Shown here one piece after another: positions 7,892-15,932 of a stretch of 64,000 bases of DNA. The position numbers and the translations under genes are program-made. The stretch comes from Joostella atrarenae (GTDB lineage: Bacteria; Bacteroidota; Bacteroidia; Flavobacteriales; Flavobacteriaceae). Position 1 is the first letter of the stretch; each line of letters opens with the position of its first letter. The notes beneath the pieces were generated by a model. The model did no database searches. It saw only the letters and a program-made list of their open reading frames with translations, and had not been told where the DNA came from. The stretch lies in NCBI RefSeq assembly GCF_021764745.1, contig NZ_JAETXX010000001.1, positions 372,001 to 436,000 on the forward strand, read 5' to 3'.

Positions 7892-8353
7892 TTACTTTAA
7901 AATTGGCGTTTCCCCTTGTGCTAATTTAAGGCGAGTCCACAAATTCATATTAATAACAATTGCAGCTATTTCTGCGATCTCTTCTGTTGAGAAAAATTTA
8001 GCTAAATCATCATGATATTTCTGGAAATTTTTATGAGTTCCCTCAGAAAGTACATCTGTATAAGCAAGAGCTGCTTTTTCTTTGTCAGTGAATAAATCAC
8101 TATTCCACCATGAAGATATATTATCTGTTTTAGTCTCAGAAATACCTATTTCTCTTGAAGTCTTAGCATGTAATATCACACAAAAAGCACATTCATTTTT
8201 TTGAGCAACTCTCAAACGAAGCAATTGTGCTAAATGTTTGTCTGTTTTTAAATCAGCTGTATAACCAAAAGCAGATGCTAATTGTTTTGCTAACCCAAGA
8301 AAAGGTGTTATTTCTGGATCAAATCTTTTGTTTTCGAATGTTACATCTTCCAT
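7892..8353 (-). CDS. Carboxymuconolactone decarboxylase / AhpD-like alkylhydroperoxidase
   Basis: 153 residues, all-helical AhpD-like fold. The redox centre is C55-A-F-C58 followed by H62 (ECAFCVILHAK), the CxxCxxxH arrangement of AhpD-type peroxidases. A second typical helix follows (FTDKEKAALAYTDVLSE). Expected activity is peroxidase with a thiol donor, in the cytosol. In AhpD itself lipoyl-dihydrolipoamide is the electron donor; no such partner is encoded here, so the CPGC redoxins of the operon are candidates (inference). It is 4 nt from both neighbours. Confidence 0.88.
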   Translation of the reverse strand: MEDVTFENKRFDPEITPFLGLAKQLASAFGYTADLKTDKHLAQLLRLRVAQKNECAFCVILHAKTSREIGISETKTDNISSWWNSDLFTDKEKAALAYTDVLSEGTHKNFQKYHDDLAKFFSTEEIAEIAAIVINMNLWTRLKLAQGETPILK

Positions 8354-8357
8354 AAAT

Positions 8358-8606
8358 CTATAGTTTTTTATAATTTTTTAAAAAGTGAATCACCTTCTGC
8401 TGCGGCATTTCACATGGTTTTAAATTCTCTGCAGTACTAGTTATATAATAATTCAAACTTATAAAATCATTACCCCCTAGCTCTTCTGCATATACTTTTA
8501 TACTTTTCCCTGCATTAAAATCTGTTCGCGTAACACCATATTTCTTTAGCTGATATTCCACTTCAGAATAACCCAATGGTAGCTCTTTAATACTTTCGAG
8601 AATCAT
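8358..8606 (-). CDS. Conserved small protein of the msr/selO cluster, unknown function
   Basis: 82 residues, no signal peptide, no membrane helix. Visible pattern: LPLGYSEVEYQLKKYGVTRTDFN, then KSIKVYAEELGGNDFISLNYY, then KPCEMPQQKVIHFL. It shares one base with the DM13 gene upstream and is 4 nt from the AhpD-like gene, so it is tightly co-expressed. I recall near-identical flavobacterial proteins labelled only as peptide methionine sulfoxide reductase, but none of the MsrA or MsrB motifs is present here, so that label looks like name transfer from the neighbourhood. The single Cys in PCEMP is the only obvious reactive residue. Confidence 0.75.
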   Translation of the reverse strand: MILESIKELPLGYSEVEYQLKKYGVTRTDFNAGKSIKVYAEELGGNDFISLNYYITSTAENLKPCEMPQQKVIHFLKNYKKL

Positions 8607-9004
8607 TATTCTTTAATATTAACTCCTCCCCATACAACAGAAAACTTACGGCAATGAATTACTAAGGAATTAAAATCACTTAAATTAGTTCCAGATGGGA
8701 TTTTGTATTTCTGAGCTCCTTTATTTGATGTTAACTCAGCTACAAAAACACCCCCTTCTTGATCTACAGCATCTCTGTTATTAATTTCTTCCATTTTAAG
8801 TGGAGATAAGTAGAGCTTTAAATCTGGGCCTGTTAGCGTGTAAAAATTATCGGCAAGTACAAAATATTTATCATCTCCATCTTCTTCTATGCTCCAGTCT
8901 CCTTTTACATCGTACACCTTGTCCACCCATTCATTTCCACTTTGAGCAATTCCATCTGTGTTTGTCATAACTACCAATAATAACGTTAATAAGATTGTTT
9001 TCAT
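8606..9004 (-). CDS. Secreted DM13-domain protein
   Basis: 132 residues with an N-terminal signal peptide (cleavage near TDGIAQS). The remainder is one DM13 domain: VYDVKGDWSIEEDGDDKYFVLADNFYTLTG, then GPDLKLYLSP, and near the end the conserved Cys strand VIHCRKFSVVWGGVNI. DM13 is a beta-rich module proposed to act in redox or haem-linked electron transfer, usually in larger proteins; here it stands alone in the cell envelope. It lies 14 nt after selO in the operon. It is the only clearly exported soluble product of the cluster, suggesting that the system also acts on the envelope (inference). Confidence 0.82.
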   Translation of the reverse strand: MKTILLTLLLVVMTNTDGIAQSGNEWVDKVYDVKGDWSIEEDGDDKYFVLADNFYTLTGPDLKLYLSPLKMEEINNRDAVDQEGGVFVAELTSNKGAQKYKIPSGTNLSDFNSLVIHCRKFSVVWGGVNIKE

Positions 9005-9018
9005 TTTTTTAAATTTGG

Positions 9019-10599
9019 TTAAGAACTACATGATAACATCGAACATCCAACTTTATGGCGTGCCCAATCTGGACGCTTTGCAAACCATTTTTCTTTGTCG
9101 GGCTGTTCGCTGTATGGCTGTTTTAATAATTGAAATAATTCTTCAATTAAAGAATAATCTCCCTTATCTGCGGCATCTATTGCTAATTGAGCCATATAAT
9201 TTCTAAGAACATATTTTGGATTTACTTGATTCATTCTCTCAGTTCGCTCCCTTTTCGTTAAGGTTTCTTCTTTTAATCGCTTACTGTATAAAACAAACCA
9301 ATCTTTCCATTTCTTTAAAATATCATTTGAAACATCTTCAAAAACATATAAAGCTTCCTTAAGAATTGCATCTCCGCTCTCAACATTCGTAAATTTACTC
9401 AAATTTCTGAAAAAAATCGTCATATCTGTTTCTGATAATTCTAAATTTTCCTCTAATTGTAGAATTAAAGCTGCATCTTGATTACTTTCTTCATACAAAC
9501 CGAGTTTTTCTTTCATCATTTTCAGCGATTTGACTTCAAACGCAGACTTATAATCATTTAATATTTTCTCTAAAGGAGCTGCTTCATCTACCAAAGGATA
9601 AATAGCATTTGCTAATTGATAAAGATTCCATAGTCCAATATTTGGCTGGTTCCCGAAGCGATATCTCTTATGCTGAGCGTCTGTAGTGTTTGGCGTCCAT
9701 CCAAAATCAAATCCTTCCAACCACCCGTATGGGCCATAGTCTATTGTTAATCCTAAAATCGACATATTATCGGTATTTAGAACTCCATGAACAAAACCAA
9801 CCCGTTGCCAATGGAGTATAGTTTCTAATGTGCGATCTGCAACCTCCTTAAAAAATTCAACATAAACTTCTTTAGATGGCGCTCCCAAGTGTGGGTAGAA
9901 GTGTTTAATTGTATAGTCCGCTAATTTCTTTAAATTTTCATGGTCTCCTCTAGCTGCAAAAATTTCAAAACTTCCGAAGCGAATAAAAGAAGGTGCTACT
10001 CTACAAACTACAGCACCCTTTTCATAATCTGGATTTCCATTATAAAGAACATCTCTAAGAACACTATCTCCAGTTAAAGCAAGAGACAACGCTCTTGTTG
10101 TTGGAACTCCTAAATAATACATCGCCTCACTACATAAATACTCTCGGATAGAAGAACGTAAGACCGCCAAACCATCTGCAGATCTAGAATATGGTGTTTC
10201 TCCAGCTCCTTTTAACTGTAATGCCCATCGTTTATCATTATGAACAACTTCACCTAGATTAATAGCACGCCCGTCGCCAAGTTGTCCAGCCCAATTTCCA
10301 AATTGATGTCCTCCGTAACACATAGCGTAGGGTTTGCTGTTAGATAAAACCTCATTTCCTGTAAACACTTTTAAAAATGCATCAGAGTTTTTATCACTCT
10401 CCGATAATCCTATTTCATCCAACATAGCATCAGAAACATGGATAAGTTCCGGATCCGCTGTTTTTTTTGGAGTTACATACGAATAGAAAGACTCTTTTAC
10501 TTGCCTTCTAGAATTTTCCATAATTGGATCTCCTGGAAGCTCTTCGCTAAAGGTATCTTGTATATTTAGTTTTAATTTGCTCACTATATTAATGTTCAA
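9019..10599 (-). CDS. selO: SelO / YdiU family pseudokinase protein adenylyltransferase
   Basis: 526 residues, full length for the family. SelO binds ATP in flipped orientation and AMPylates Ser, Thr or Tyr of target proteins linked to redox homeostasis. Visible motifs: YGGHQFGNWAGQLGDGRA near residue 95-110, QLKGAGETPYSR, the catalytic-loop region HGVLNTDNMSILG, and DYGPYGWLEGFD. It ends in C519-x-x-x-x-C524-S-S; in eukaryotic SelO the equivalent last Cys is selenocysteine. The 5' end overlaps the glutaredoxin-GNAT gene by 11 nt, and DM13 follows after 14 nt. The msr, osmC and redoxin neighbours agree with the oxidative-stress role known for SelO. Confidence 0.95.
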   Translation of the reverse strand: MNINIVSKLKLNIQDTFSEELPGDPIMENSRRQVKESFYSYVTPKKTADPELIHVSDAMLDEIGLSESDKNSDAFLKVFTGNEVLSNSKPYAMCYGGHQFGNWAGQLGDGRAINLGEVVHNDKRWALQLKGAGETPYSRSADGLAVLRSSIREYLCSEAMYYLGVPTTRALSLALTGDSVLRDVLYNGNPDYEKGAVVCRVAPSFIRFGSFEIFAARGDHENLKKLADYTIKHFYPHLGAPSKEVYVEFFKEVADRTLETILHWQRVGFVHGVLNTDNMSILGLTIDYGPYGWLEGFDFGWTPNTTDAQHKRYRFGNQPNIGLWNLYQLANAIYPLVDEAAPLEKILNDYKSAFEVKSLKMMKEKLGLYEESNQDAALILQLEENLELSETDMTIFFRNLSKFTNVESGDAILKEALYVFEDVSNDILKKWKDWFVLYSKRLKEETLTKRERTERMNQVNPKYVLRNYMAQLAIDAADKGDYSLIEELFQLLKQPYSEQPDKEKWFAKRPDWARHKVGCSMLSCSS

Positions 10600-11125
10600 T
10601 TATATTTTTCCACTTATCACTTCTGCTAGCCACTGCTCTTACATACGTACATACAGCAACTGCTTTGTATCCCTCTTCGGTTAATTTTTCAAAAGTTTTT
10701 TCAACCAACTCTTTTCCTATTCCTCTACCTCTAAGCTGTACAGGAACTTCTGAGTGATTTAAATACATTTTTCCATTTTTTAATTGGTATTCAACTTTCG
10801 CTTGTGCTCCATTGATATCCAATATGAATTCATTGTTCTGTTTGTCGTGTTCTATATCCAAAATTGACGGTATTAATTTGTTAATCCACTTATTGAGCTC
10901 TTTTTTATTCGGGTTTCTTAATTTCTTTGTTCCGATGGTGATCGTTGGAAAGTTTAATTTACCCGATTCATATAGACTTCTTAATTCTATTGCGTATTCC
11001 TCATTCTCCTCTACATCGAGAAATAAAAAAGGAAGCCCACGCGCTTCTAGCAATAATTGATAGTAGCGCGTTTTATGACAACCTTCTGCCCCATATAATT
11101 TAATTTCTGGGATATTCTTAATCAT
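10589..11125 (-). CDS. Glutaredoxin-like / GNAT acetyltransferase (YjdJ-type) fusion
   Basis: 178 residues in two parts. Residues ~6-85 look like a glutaredoxin: IKLYGAEGC16HKTRYY for the active-site loop, a central FPTITIG cis-Pro strand and a KKELNKWINKL closing helix. The motif is CHKT, a monothiol type with only one Cys. Residues ~90-178 are a minimal GNAT domain of the YjdJ class: VEYQLKNGKMYLNHSEVP, the acetyl-CoA loop LRGRGIGKELVEK, then AVCTYVRA and SDKWKNII. It overlaps selO by 11 nt and shares a base with the upstream redoxin gene. A protein joining thiol redox sensing to acetyl transfer would fit a regulator or repair enzyme (inference). Confidence 0.82.
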   Translation of the reverse strand: MIKNIPEIKLYGAEGCHKTRYYQLLLEARGLPFLFLDVEENEEYAIELRSLYESGKLNFPTITIGTKKLRNPNKKELNKWINKLIPSILDIEHDKQNNEFILDINGAQAKVEYQLKNGKMYLNHSEVPVQLRGRGIGKELVEKTFEKLTEEGYKAVAVCTYVRAVASRSDKWKNIIEH

Positions 11126-11616
11126 TAAATTGTTTTTAAAAATGCTATTGCATTATCTACATTTACATGAAAATCTGCAAAAACTACATTATCATGCTTA
11201 TCAATAAAAATAAACCAAGGTGTCCCTCCAGTTTGGTAATTGGTTAATATTTTAGATCTATTCCCTGTAGATTCATCTCCAGGATCATGACCAAAAGGGA
11301 TTGCTAGGTTATATTTCTTTTGAGTCTCTATCATTTTCTCATACGTATTGGCATCGTGTCCTTCAAAAACGGTTTGAATCGCTAAAAATTCTACACTTTC
11401 ATTATCTTTTAATGCCTCTACCATCTTTTGCAATGCAGGAAGTCCTTGACTATGACAACCTGGACACCAACTTTGGAAACAATAAATCACCTTAAATTTA
11501 CCATTATAATCCGACAATTTAATAGGAGAAGTCTTATTTCCGTTAGCATCAACCCAAGAATCTACTTGAAATTCTGGAGCTTTAAATATTTCTTTTTCTT
11601 GTTTATCAGTATTCAT
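11125..11616 (-). CDS. Thioredoxin-like redoxin with CPGC motif, first gene of the main redox unit
   Basis: 163 residues, TlpA/AhpC-TSA-like thioredoxin fold. Redox centre C51-P-G-C54 (CFQSWCPGCHSQG), cis-Pro loop TGGTPWFIFIDK. No signal peptide, so probably cytosolic. It shares its last base pair region with the start of the glutaredoxin-GNAT gene. A terminator lies 57 nt upstream (11673-11703), so transcription of the 14-gene unit 11616-3036 probably begins in the short gap here, although no exact TAnnTTTG box is visible there. Likely electron carrier for the peroxidases and Msr enzymes downstream (inference). Confidence 0.82.
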   Translation of the reverse strand: MNTDKQEKEIFKAPEFQVDSWVDANGNKTSPIKLSDYNGKFKVIYCFQSWCPGCHSQGLPALQKMVEALKDNESVEFLAIQTVFEGHDANTYEKMIETQKKYNLAIPFGHDPGDESTGNRSKILTNYQTGGTPWFIFIDKHDNVVFADFHVNVDNAIAFLKTI

Positions 11617-11672
11617 ATATATTGCCTTTCTTTTATTGTCTCTATGGATTTCTTTGAGACGGTTGACTTAAT

Positions 11673-11703
11673 AAAAAAAGCACCTAAGATTACTCTTAGA
11701 TGC
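11673..11703 (-). terminator. Intrinsic terminator after msrA (minus strand)
   Basis: Stem of 10 bp with one mismatch: GCACCTAAGA (11680-11689) against TCTTAGATGC (11694-11703), loop TTAC. Read on the minus strand it is followed by seven T (A-run 11673-11679). It separates msrBA from the long redox operon. Confidence 0.75.
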
Positions 11704-11739
11704 TAATTCATGTTAACTAAGTAATAATCAAAATTTCAA

Positions 11740-12291
11740 TTAAGAAACTGTCTTTTTTAACTTATCAGCATGCATTTTTCGTAGTTTGGCCAACTTTGGT
11801 GTAATAACCGCACTACAATAACCTTGTGCTTGATTGTTTTTATAATAATCTTGATGGTAATCTTCAGCTTCAAAAAACTCTCCTATTGGACTGATTTCTG
11901 TAACTATAGGCCCATCATAAAATGGATCTATTTGTTTTGCAACCTCAGTTGCTATTTTCTTTTGTTCATCAGAATGATAATATATCACTGAGCGGTATTG
12001 AGAACCTACATCTGCTCCTTGACGATTCATAGTTGTTGGATCGTGACTTGTCATAAAAATAACCAACAAGTCTTCATAAGAAATAACACTAGGATCAAAA
12101 CTAATTTGAATAACCTCAGCATGTCCAGTTAATCCAGAACATACTTCTCTATAGGTAGGTCTTCCTGGAGCGTTTCCTCCAGTATACCCAGAAACTACTT
12201 TTTCTACACCATTTACTTCTTGAAAAATGGCTTCGATACACCAAAAACATCCTCCACCTACAGTCGCTAATTCATAATTTTTATTTGTCAT
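11740..12291 (-). CDS. msrA: Peptide-methionine (S)-S-oxide reductase MsrA
   Basis: 183 residues, canonical MsrA. Active site GGGC15FWCIEA, substrate and acid residues in GLTGHAEVIQ and DPTTMNRQGADVGSQYRS, and C-terminal Cys region NQAQGYCSAVITPKL for recycling. Reduces the S epimer of methionine sulfoxide in proteins and free Met in the cytosol. Its start overlaps the end of msrB by 11 nt, so the two are translationally coupled. A terminator follows within 40 nt. A divergent MsrA paralogue is encoded at 6236-6739. Confidence 0.96.
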   Translation of the reverse strand: MTNKNYELATVGGGCFWCIEAIFQEVNGVEKVVSGYTGGNAPGRPTYREVCSGLTGHAEVIQISFDPSVISYEDLLVIFMTSHDPTTMNRQGADVGSQYRSVIYYHSDEQKKIATEVAKQIDPFYDGPIVTEISPIGEFFEAEDYHQDYYKNNQAQGYCSAVITPKLAKLRKMHADKLKKTVS

Positions 12292-12739
12292 TATCTTTCC
12301 TTTCTAATTTAATTGATTCTGAATTTATACAATATCGTAATCCACTTGGTTCTGGACCATCTGGAAATACGTGTCCTTGATGCGCGTCACAAGTATTACA
12401 TAAAACCTCTACACGCACCATTCCAAAAGAGCTATCTTTTATATACTTAATAGCGTTCTCTTTAATTGGTTGTGTAAAACTAGGCCAACCAGAACTCGAG
12501 TCGTATTTTATGGTAGAATCGAACAATGGAGTATCGCAACACACACAATTATATTTACCAGCATCATAAATAGAGCATAGAGCTCCAGAATGTGCCATTT
12601 CTGTTCCTTTTAAACGTGTAATTCTAAACTGCTCTGGAGTAAGTAATTCTTTCCATTCTGCTTCTGTTTTTTCTACACGTCTATCTGGTTCCGGATTCCC
12701 TTTTACAGAGAAATTAATAACATCTTTCCAAGTTAACAT
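12281..12739 (-). CDS. msrB: Peptide-methionine (R)-S-oxide reductase MsrB
   Basis: 152 residues, cytosolic MsrB for the R epimer of methionine sulfoxide. Zinc cysteines C65/C68 (CVCC) and C114/C117 (CNTC), GWPSFTQP, AHQGHVFPDGP, and catalytic C137 in LRYCINS are all present. No signal peptide. First gene of the msrBA pair; with the 14 genes downstream it forms the redox block of 3.0-12.7 kb. Upstream is a 324-bp gene-free stretch likely to hold the promoter. Confidence 0.96.
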   Translation of the reverse strand: MLTWKDVINFSVKGNPEPDRRVEKTEAEWKELLTPEQFRITRLKGTEMAHSGALCSIYDAGKYNCVCCDTPLFDSTIKYDSSSGWPSFTQPIKENAIKYIKDSSFGMVRVEVLCNTCDAHQGHVFPDGPEPSGLRYCINSESIKLERKDNDK

Positions 12740-13063
12740 ACTATAGTGTCCTTTCTTTTTTAGTTAAGTAATAATTTTCTTGAATTTGCACCTCGAAATA
12801 TTTAGATACAAATTAATAGTCGTATTTAGTTTCAATTCCTTACAATTTTGAATTTATACTATCACCACTACGCATCTAAAGTTATAGAATTTAATCCTGA
12901 TAATAAAGGAATAATACTATTTAAATGGTATTTATATTTAAGTGAAGCTTCTATAGCTTACATTTCACATACTATAAACTCCCATATGAATCACAACTAA
13001 TATAATTAAGAGATTGGGAATTATTTAGATTGAAGAAGGAATCTTTAGAAGACAAATAAAATG
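12740..13063. other. Gene-free AT-rich stretch upstream of msrB
   Basis: About 324 bp between the recJ stop and the msrB start, both genes on minus. No open frame with recognisable content, tRNA or strong hairpin. A near -7 box for msrB (minus strand TTAATTTG, 7 of 8) lies around 12812-12819. A short imperfect palindrome (ATACTATTTAAATGGTAT) is visible near 12905-12925. Otherwise I see nothing in it. Confidence 0.4.
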
Positions 13064-14752
13064 TTATTTGATATCCTTTACTTTTAACTGAAGGGAAACT
13101 ACTCCGTTCCACTCATTTTCATCAATAGCATACACGGCAGCAAATGTCTGTTTTCCTTTTATAGCTTCTATTTTACTTCCTAAATTAAATCCAATCCCAC
13201 CGATAGAAGGCCCTCCATTTTGAGATACATTTATTTTAAGGTGACTATTATCCTGACCTACACATTTACTATAGCCTGTATCTTTAAGGTTTTGTGTAAG
13301 AAAAACAGGCGATAAATTTCCTGGCCCAAAGGGAGCAAACTGCTTAAGGATGCGATAAAACTTTGGTGTTATATCTTTTAATTCAATTTCTGTATCGATA
13401 AGAATCTCTGGAGTTAATAGGTTTTTATCTATTGTTGCTGAAACTACTTCTTCAAACTTAGTTTTAAAACCTTGATATTGCGCTGGTTTTAAAGTAAGTC
13501 CAGCTGCATATTTATGACCTCCAAATTGCTCCAGATGATCTTCGCATGCCTCAATTGCATTATAAACATCGAAACCTTTTACCGAACGTGCAGAAGCGGC
13601 TAACTTATCGCCACTTTTAGTAAAAACTAATGTTGGGCGGTAGTAATTTTCAATAAGTCTCGAAGCAACAATTCCTATAACTCCTTTATGCCAAGTTTCG
13701 TTAAAAACAACCGAAGTAAAATTTGTCTCTTCATTATTCTCTTGAATCTGAAGAATAGCCTCTTGTGTAATCTGCTGATCTAAAGTTTTTCGATCCGCAT
13801 TAAAAACTCCAATTTCTTCAGCATAAGCTTTGGCAAGATCTTCATTCTTTTCAGTAAGTAACTGAACAGCATATAACCCATGCTTCATTCTTCCTGCAGC
13901 ATTTATCCTTGGAGCTACCACAAAGACAACATCGGTTATAGTTAGTTCTTTTTTAAGCTGTTCTGTAAAAGCTTTTATTCCAGGTCTAGGATTACTATTT
14001 ATTACCTTTAAACCATGAAAAGCTAAGGCTCTATTCTCTCCAGTAATGGGCACGATATCTGCACCAATAGCTGTTGCTACTAAATCTAAATATGGGATAA
14101 AATCTTCTATAGTTTCTCCTCTACGCGATCCTAAAGCCTGAATCAACTTAAAACCAACACCACAACCACATAATTCATCATAAGGGTAATTGCAATCTTC
14201 TTGTTTAGGATCGAGAATAGCTACAGCATCTGGAATTACATCGCCCGGTCTATGGTGATCGCAAATAATAAAATCAATCCCTTTTTCTTTGGCATAAGCA
14301 ACCTTATCCACAGCTTTTATTCCGCAGTCTAAAGCTATTATCAAAGAAACACCGTTATCATCTGCAAAATCTATCCCTAAAGTAGAGACTCCATAACCTT
14401 CTTTATATCTGTCTGGAATATATGTTGCTACATTAGGGTAAAGCGTTAACAAATAGGACGACATTAATGACACTGCCGTAGTACCATCAACGTCATAATC
14501 GCCATATACCAATATACTCTCTCCATCTGCAATCGCCTGTTCAATTCTAGATACAGCTTTGCCCATATCTTTCATTAAAAAAGGATCATGAAGATCGTTT
14601 AAAGAAGGGCGAAAGAATTTTTTTGCTTCCTCGTAATTTGTAATTCCTCGTTGTATTAACAATGAAGCAATAAGATTATCTACCCCTAAAGCTACAGAAA
14701 GCTCTTGTACAGCTTCCTTTGGCGGCATTGCTTTTACAGTCCAACGAGTCAT
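13064..14752 (-). CDS. recJ: Single-stranded-DNA-specific exonuclease RecJ
   Basis: 562 residues. 5'-3' ssDNA exonuclease of recombination and mismatch repair. DHH-family metal motifs: DYDVDG at 85-90, LDCGIKA, DHH (ICDHHRPGD) and DP (ILDPKQEDCNY), then the DHHA1 region with GRMKHG and GGHKYAAGL, and a C-terminal OB-like domain (FAPFGPGNLSPVF). Length is normal for Bacteroidota RecJ. Cytosolic. 22 nt upstream lies an osmC-family gene on the same strand. Confidence 0.95.
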   Translation of the reverse strand: MTRWTVKAMPPKEAVQELSVALGVDNLIASLLIQRGITNYEEAKKFFRPSLNDLHDPFLMKDMGKAVSRIEQAIADGESILVYGDYDVDGTTAVSLMSSYLLTLYPNVATYIPDRYKEGYGVSTLGIDFADDNGVSLIIALDCGIKAVDKVAYAKEKGIDFIICDHHRPGDVIPDAVAILDPKQEDCNYPYDELCGCGVGFKLIQALGSRRGETIEDFIPYLDLVATAIGADIVPITGENRALAFHGLKVINSNPRPGIKAFTEQLKKELTITDVVFVVAPRINAAGRMKHGLYAVQLLTEKNEDLAKAYAEEIGVFNADRKTLDQQITQEAILQIQENNEETNFTSVVFNETWHKGVIGIVASRLIENYYRPTLVFTKSGDKLAASARSVKGFDVYNAIEACEDHLEQFGGHKYAAGLTLKPAQYQGFKTKFEEVVSATIDKNLLTPEILIDTEIELKDITPKFYRILKQFAPFGPGNLSPVFLTQNLKDTGYSKCVGQDNSHLKINVSQNGGPSIGGIGFNLGSKIEAIKGKQTFAAVYAIDENEWNGVVSLQLKVKDIK

Positions 14753-14774
14753 ATATAATTACGAATTTTGAGTT

Positions 14775-15200
14775 TTATGAGTTATGAAAAATGGTTTCTA
14801 TTTTAACTTCAGCAAAACGACGGAACATTTCCATCACGCCACAATAAGTTTCTACAGATAAATCTACAGCACGTTGTAATTTTTTCTCAGCTAAATCTGT
14901 ACCGTAAAAATGATATTCTACCGTTACTTTATTGTAATATTTAGGGTGCTCATCTGTAAGTTCAGCGTGGATATCGATTCTAAAATCTTCTACATCTAAC
15001 TTCATCTTTTTTATCATTGAAGCTACATCTAAACCTGAACATCCTGCCAAAGCAGATAACATTAAAGCTTTAGGTCTTAATCCATCTCCATTTCCTCCAT
15101 CGTCTGGACTTGCATCGATAATTAATTCTCCTGCTGGATTAGTAGAATGAAATTGCATATTCTTTTTCCAGGTAGTAATTACGGTATTTGTAGTTCCCAT
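14775..15200 (-). CDS. OsmC family peroxiredoxin-like protein
   Basis: 141 residues, single OsmC domain. Conserved cysteines are C54 (LSALAGCSGLDVASM) and C120 (SVETYCGVMEMFRR). The family detoxifies organic hydroperoxides in the cytosol. Second OsmC domain of the window besides the fusion at 5007-6224. An exact -7 box on the minus strand lies 24 nt upstream of the start. It is followed after 22 nt by recJ, which it may drive. Confidence 0.9.
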   Translation of the reverse strand: MGTTNTVITTWKKNMQFHSTNPAGELIIDASPDDGGNGDGLRPKALMLSALAGCSGLDVASMIKKMKLDVEDFRIDIHAELTDEHPKYYNKVTVEYHFYGTDLAEKKLQRAVDLSVETYCGVMEMFRRFAEVKIETIFHNS

Positions 15201-15223
15201 TTATATGAATTTAAAGTGAACCT

Positions 15224-15231
15224 CAAAAATA
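15224..15231 (-). promoter_or_regulatory. -7 promoter element of the osmC-family gene
   Basis: On the minus strand TATTTTTG, an exact TAnnTTTG match, 24 nt upstream of the ATG at 15200. No convincing -33 TTG. Confidence 0.45.
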
Positions 15232-15272
15232 CGCATTCTACTAAGAATACACTTTGTTTTTATAGCTGCTTC

Positions 15273-15842
15273 CTATAAAATTGTTTTTATTTTTTGCTGA
15301 AAAACGGGTAACACAGTGGCTTCAAACCACTTATTTTTTGCCATCCAAAAACGATTGGTAGGTGAAGGATGTGGAATTGGAAAAATCTCTGGAAGGAAAT
15401 CATTATAGTTTCGTACTGTTTCTGTGAGATTCTTATGAAACCTGTCTCCCAAATAATTTTTCTGAGCATACTGTCCAATTAATATTGTTAACGATACATT
15501 TTGCATCTCGCTCAATACTTTGTCATGCCATTGCGGTTTACATTCTGGCCTTGGAGGTAAATCTCCAGTCTTACCTTTGCCGGGGTAACAGAATCCCATT
15601 GGCATCACGGCTACTTTTTTAGTATTATAAAAGTCTTCTTCGCTAATTCCCATCCAAGAACGGAGCTTTTTCCCACTTGCATCATCAAAATCTTTACCGC
15701 TATTATGCGCTTTAATTCCTGGCGCCTGACCAATAATTAATATTTTGGCTTCTTTCGATACTCTAAGAATCGGTTTTGGAGGTAAAGGCAGAAAATCTAC
15801 ACAGACTTGACATTTACTTATTTCATGTAGCAGCTTTTCCAT
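15273..15842 (-). CDS. Uracil-DNA glycosylase family protein
   Basis: 189 residues, UDG-superfamily alpha/beta fold. Motif A as IIGQAPG (38-42) and motif B as PHPSPTNRFW near residue 165 are clear. Between them are KDFDDASGKKLRSWMG and the PGKGKTGDLPPRPEC loop typical of the short UDG-like proteins often found in Proteobacteria and Bacteroidota. A CxxC at positions 11-14 (CQVC) resembles the start of an Fe-S-cluster UDG, but further cluster cysteines are not obvious. Likely excises uracil or a related base from DNA; activity not established for this branch. Confidence 0.82.
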   Translation of the reverse strand: MEKLLHEISKCQVCVDFLPLPPKPILRVSKEAKILIIGQAPGIKAHNSGKDFDDASGKKLRSWMGISEEDFYNTKKVAVMPMGFCYPGKGKTGDLPPRPECKPQWHDKVLSEMQNVSLTILIGQYAQKNYLGDRFHKNLTETVRNYNDFLPEIFPIPHPSPTNRFWMAKNKWFEATVLPVFQQKIKTIL

Positions 15843-15932
15843 ACCCCCAAGGTAAGCATATTATTTATTCTCCCAATGAGTTTAATACTAGGAGATTAAA
15901 TCTAATTATGAAATTACCGTTTTTTTTGGCAA

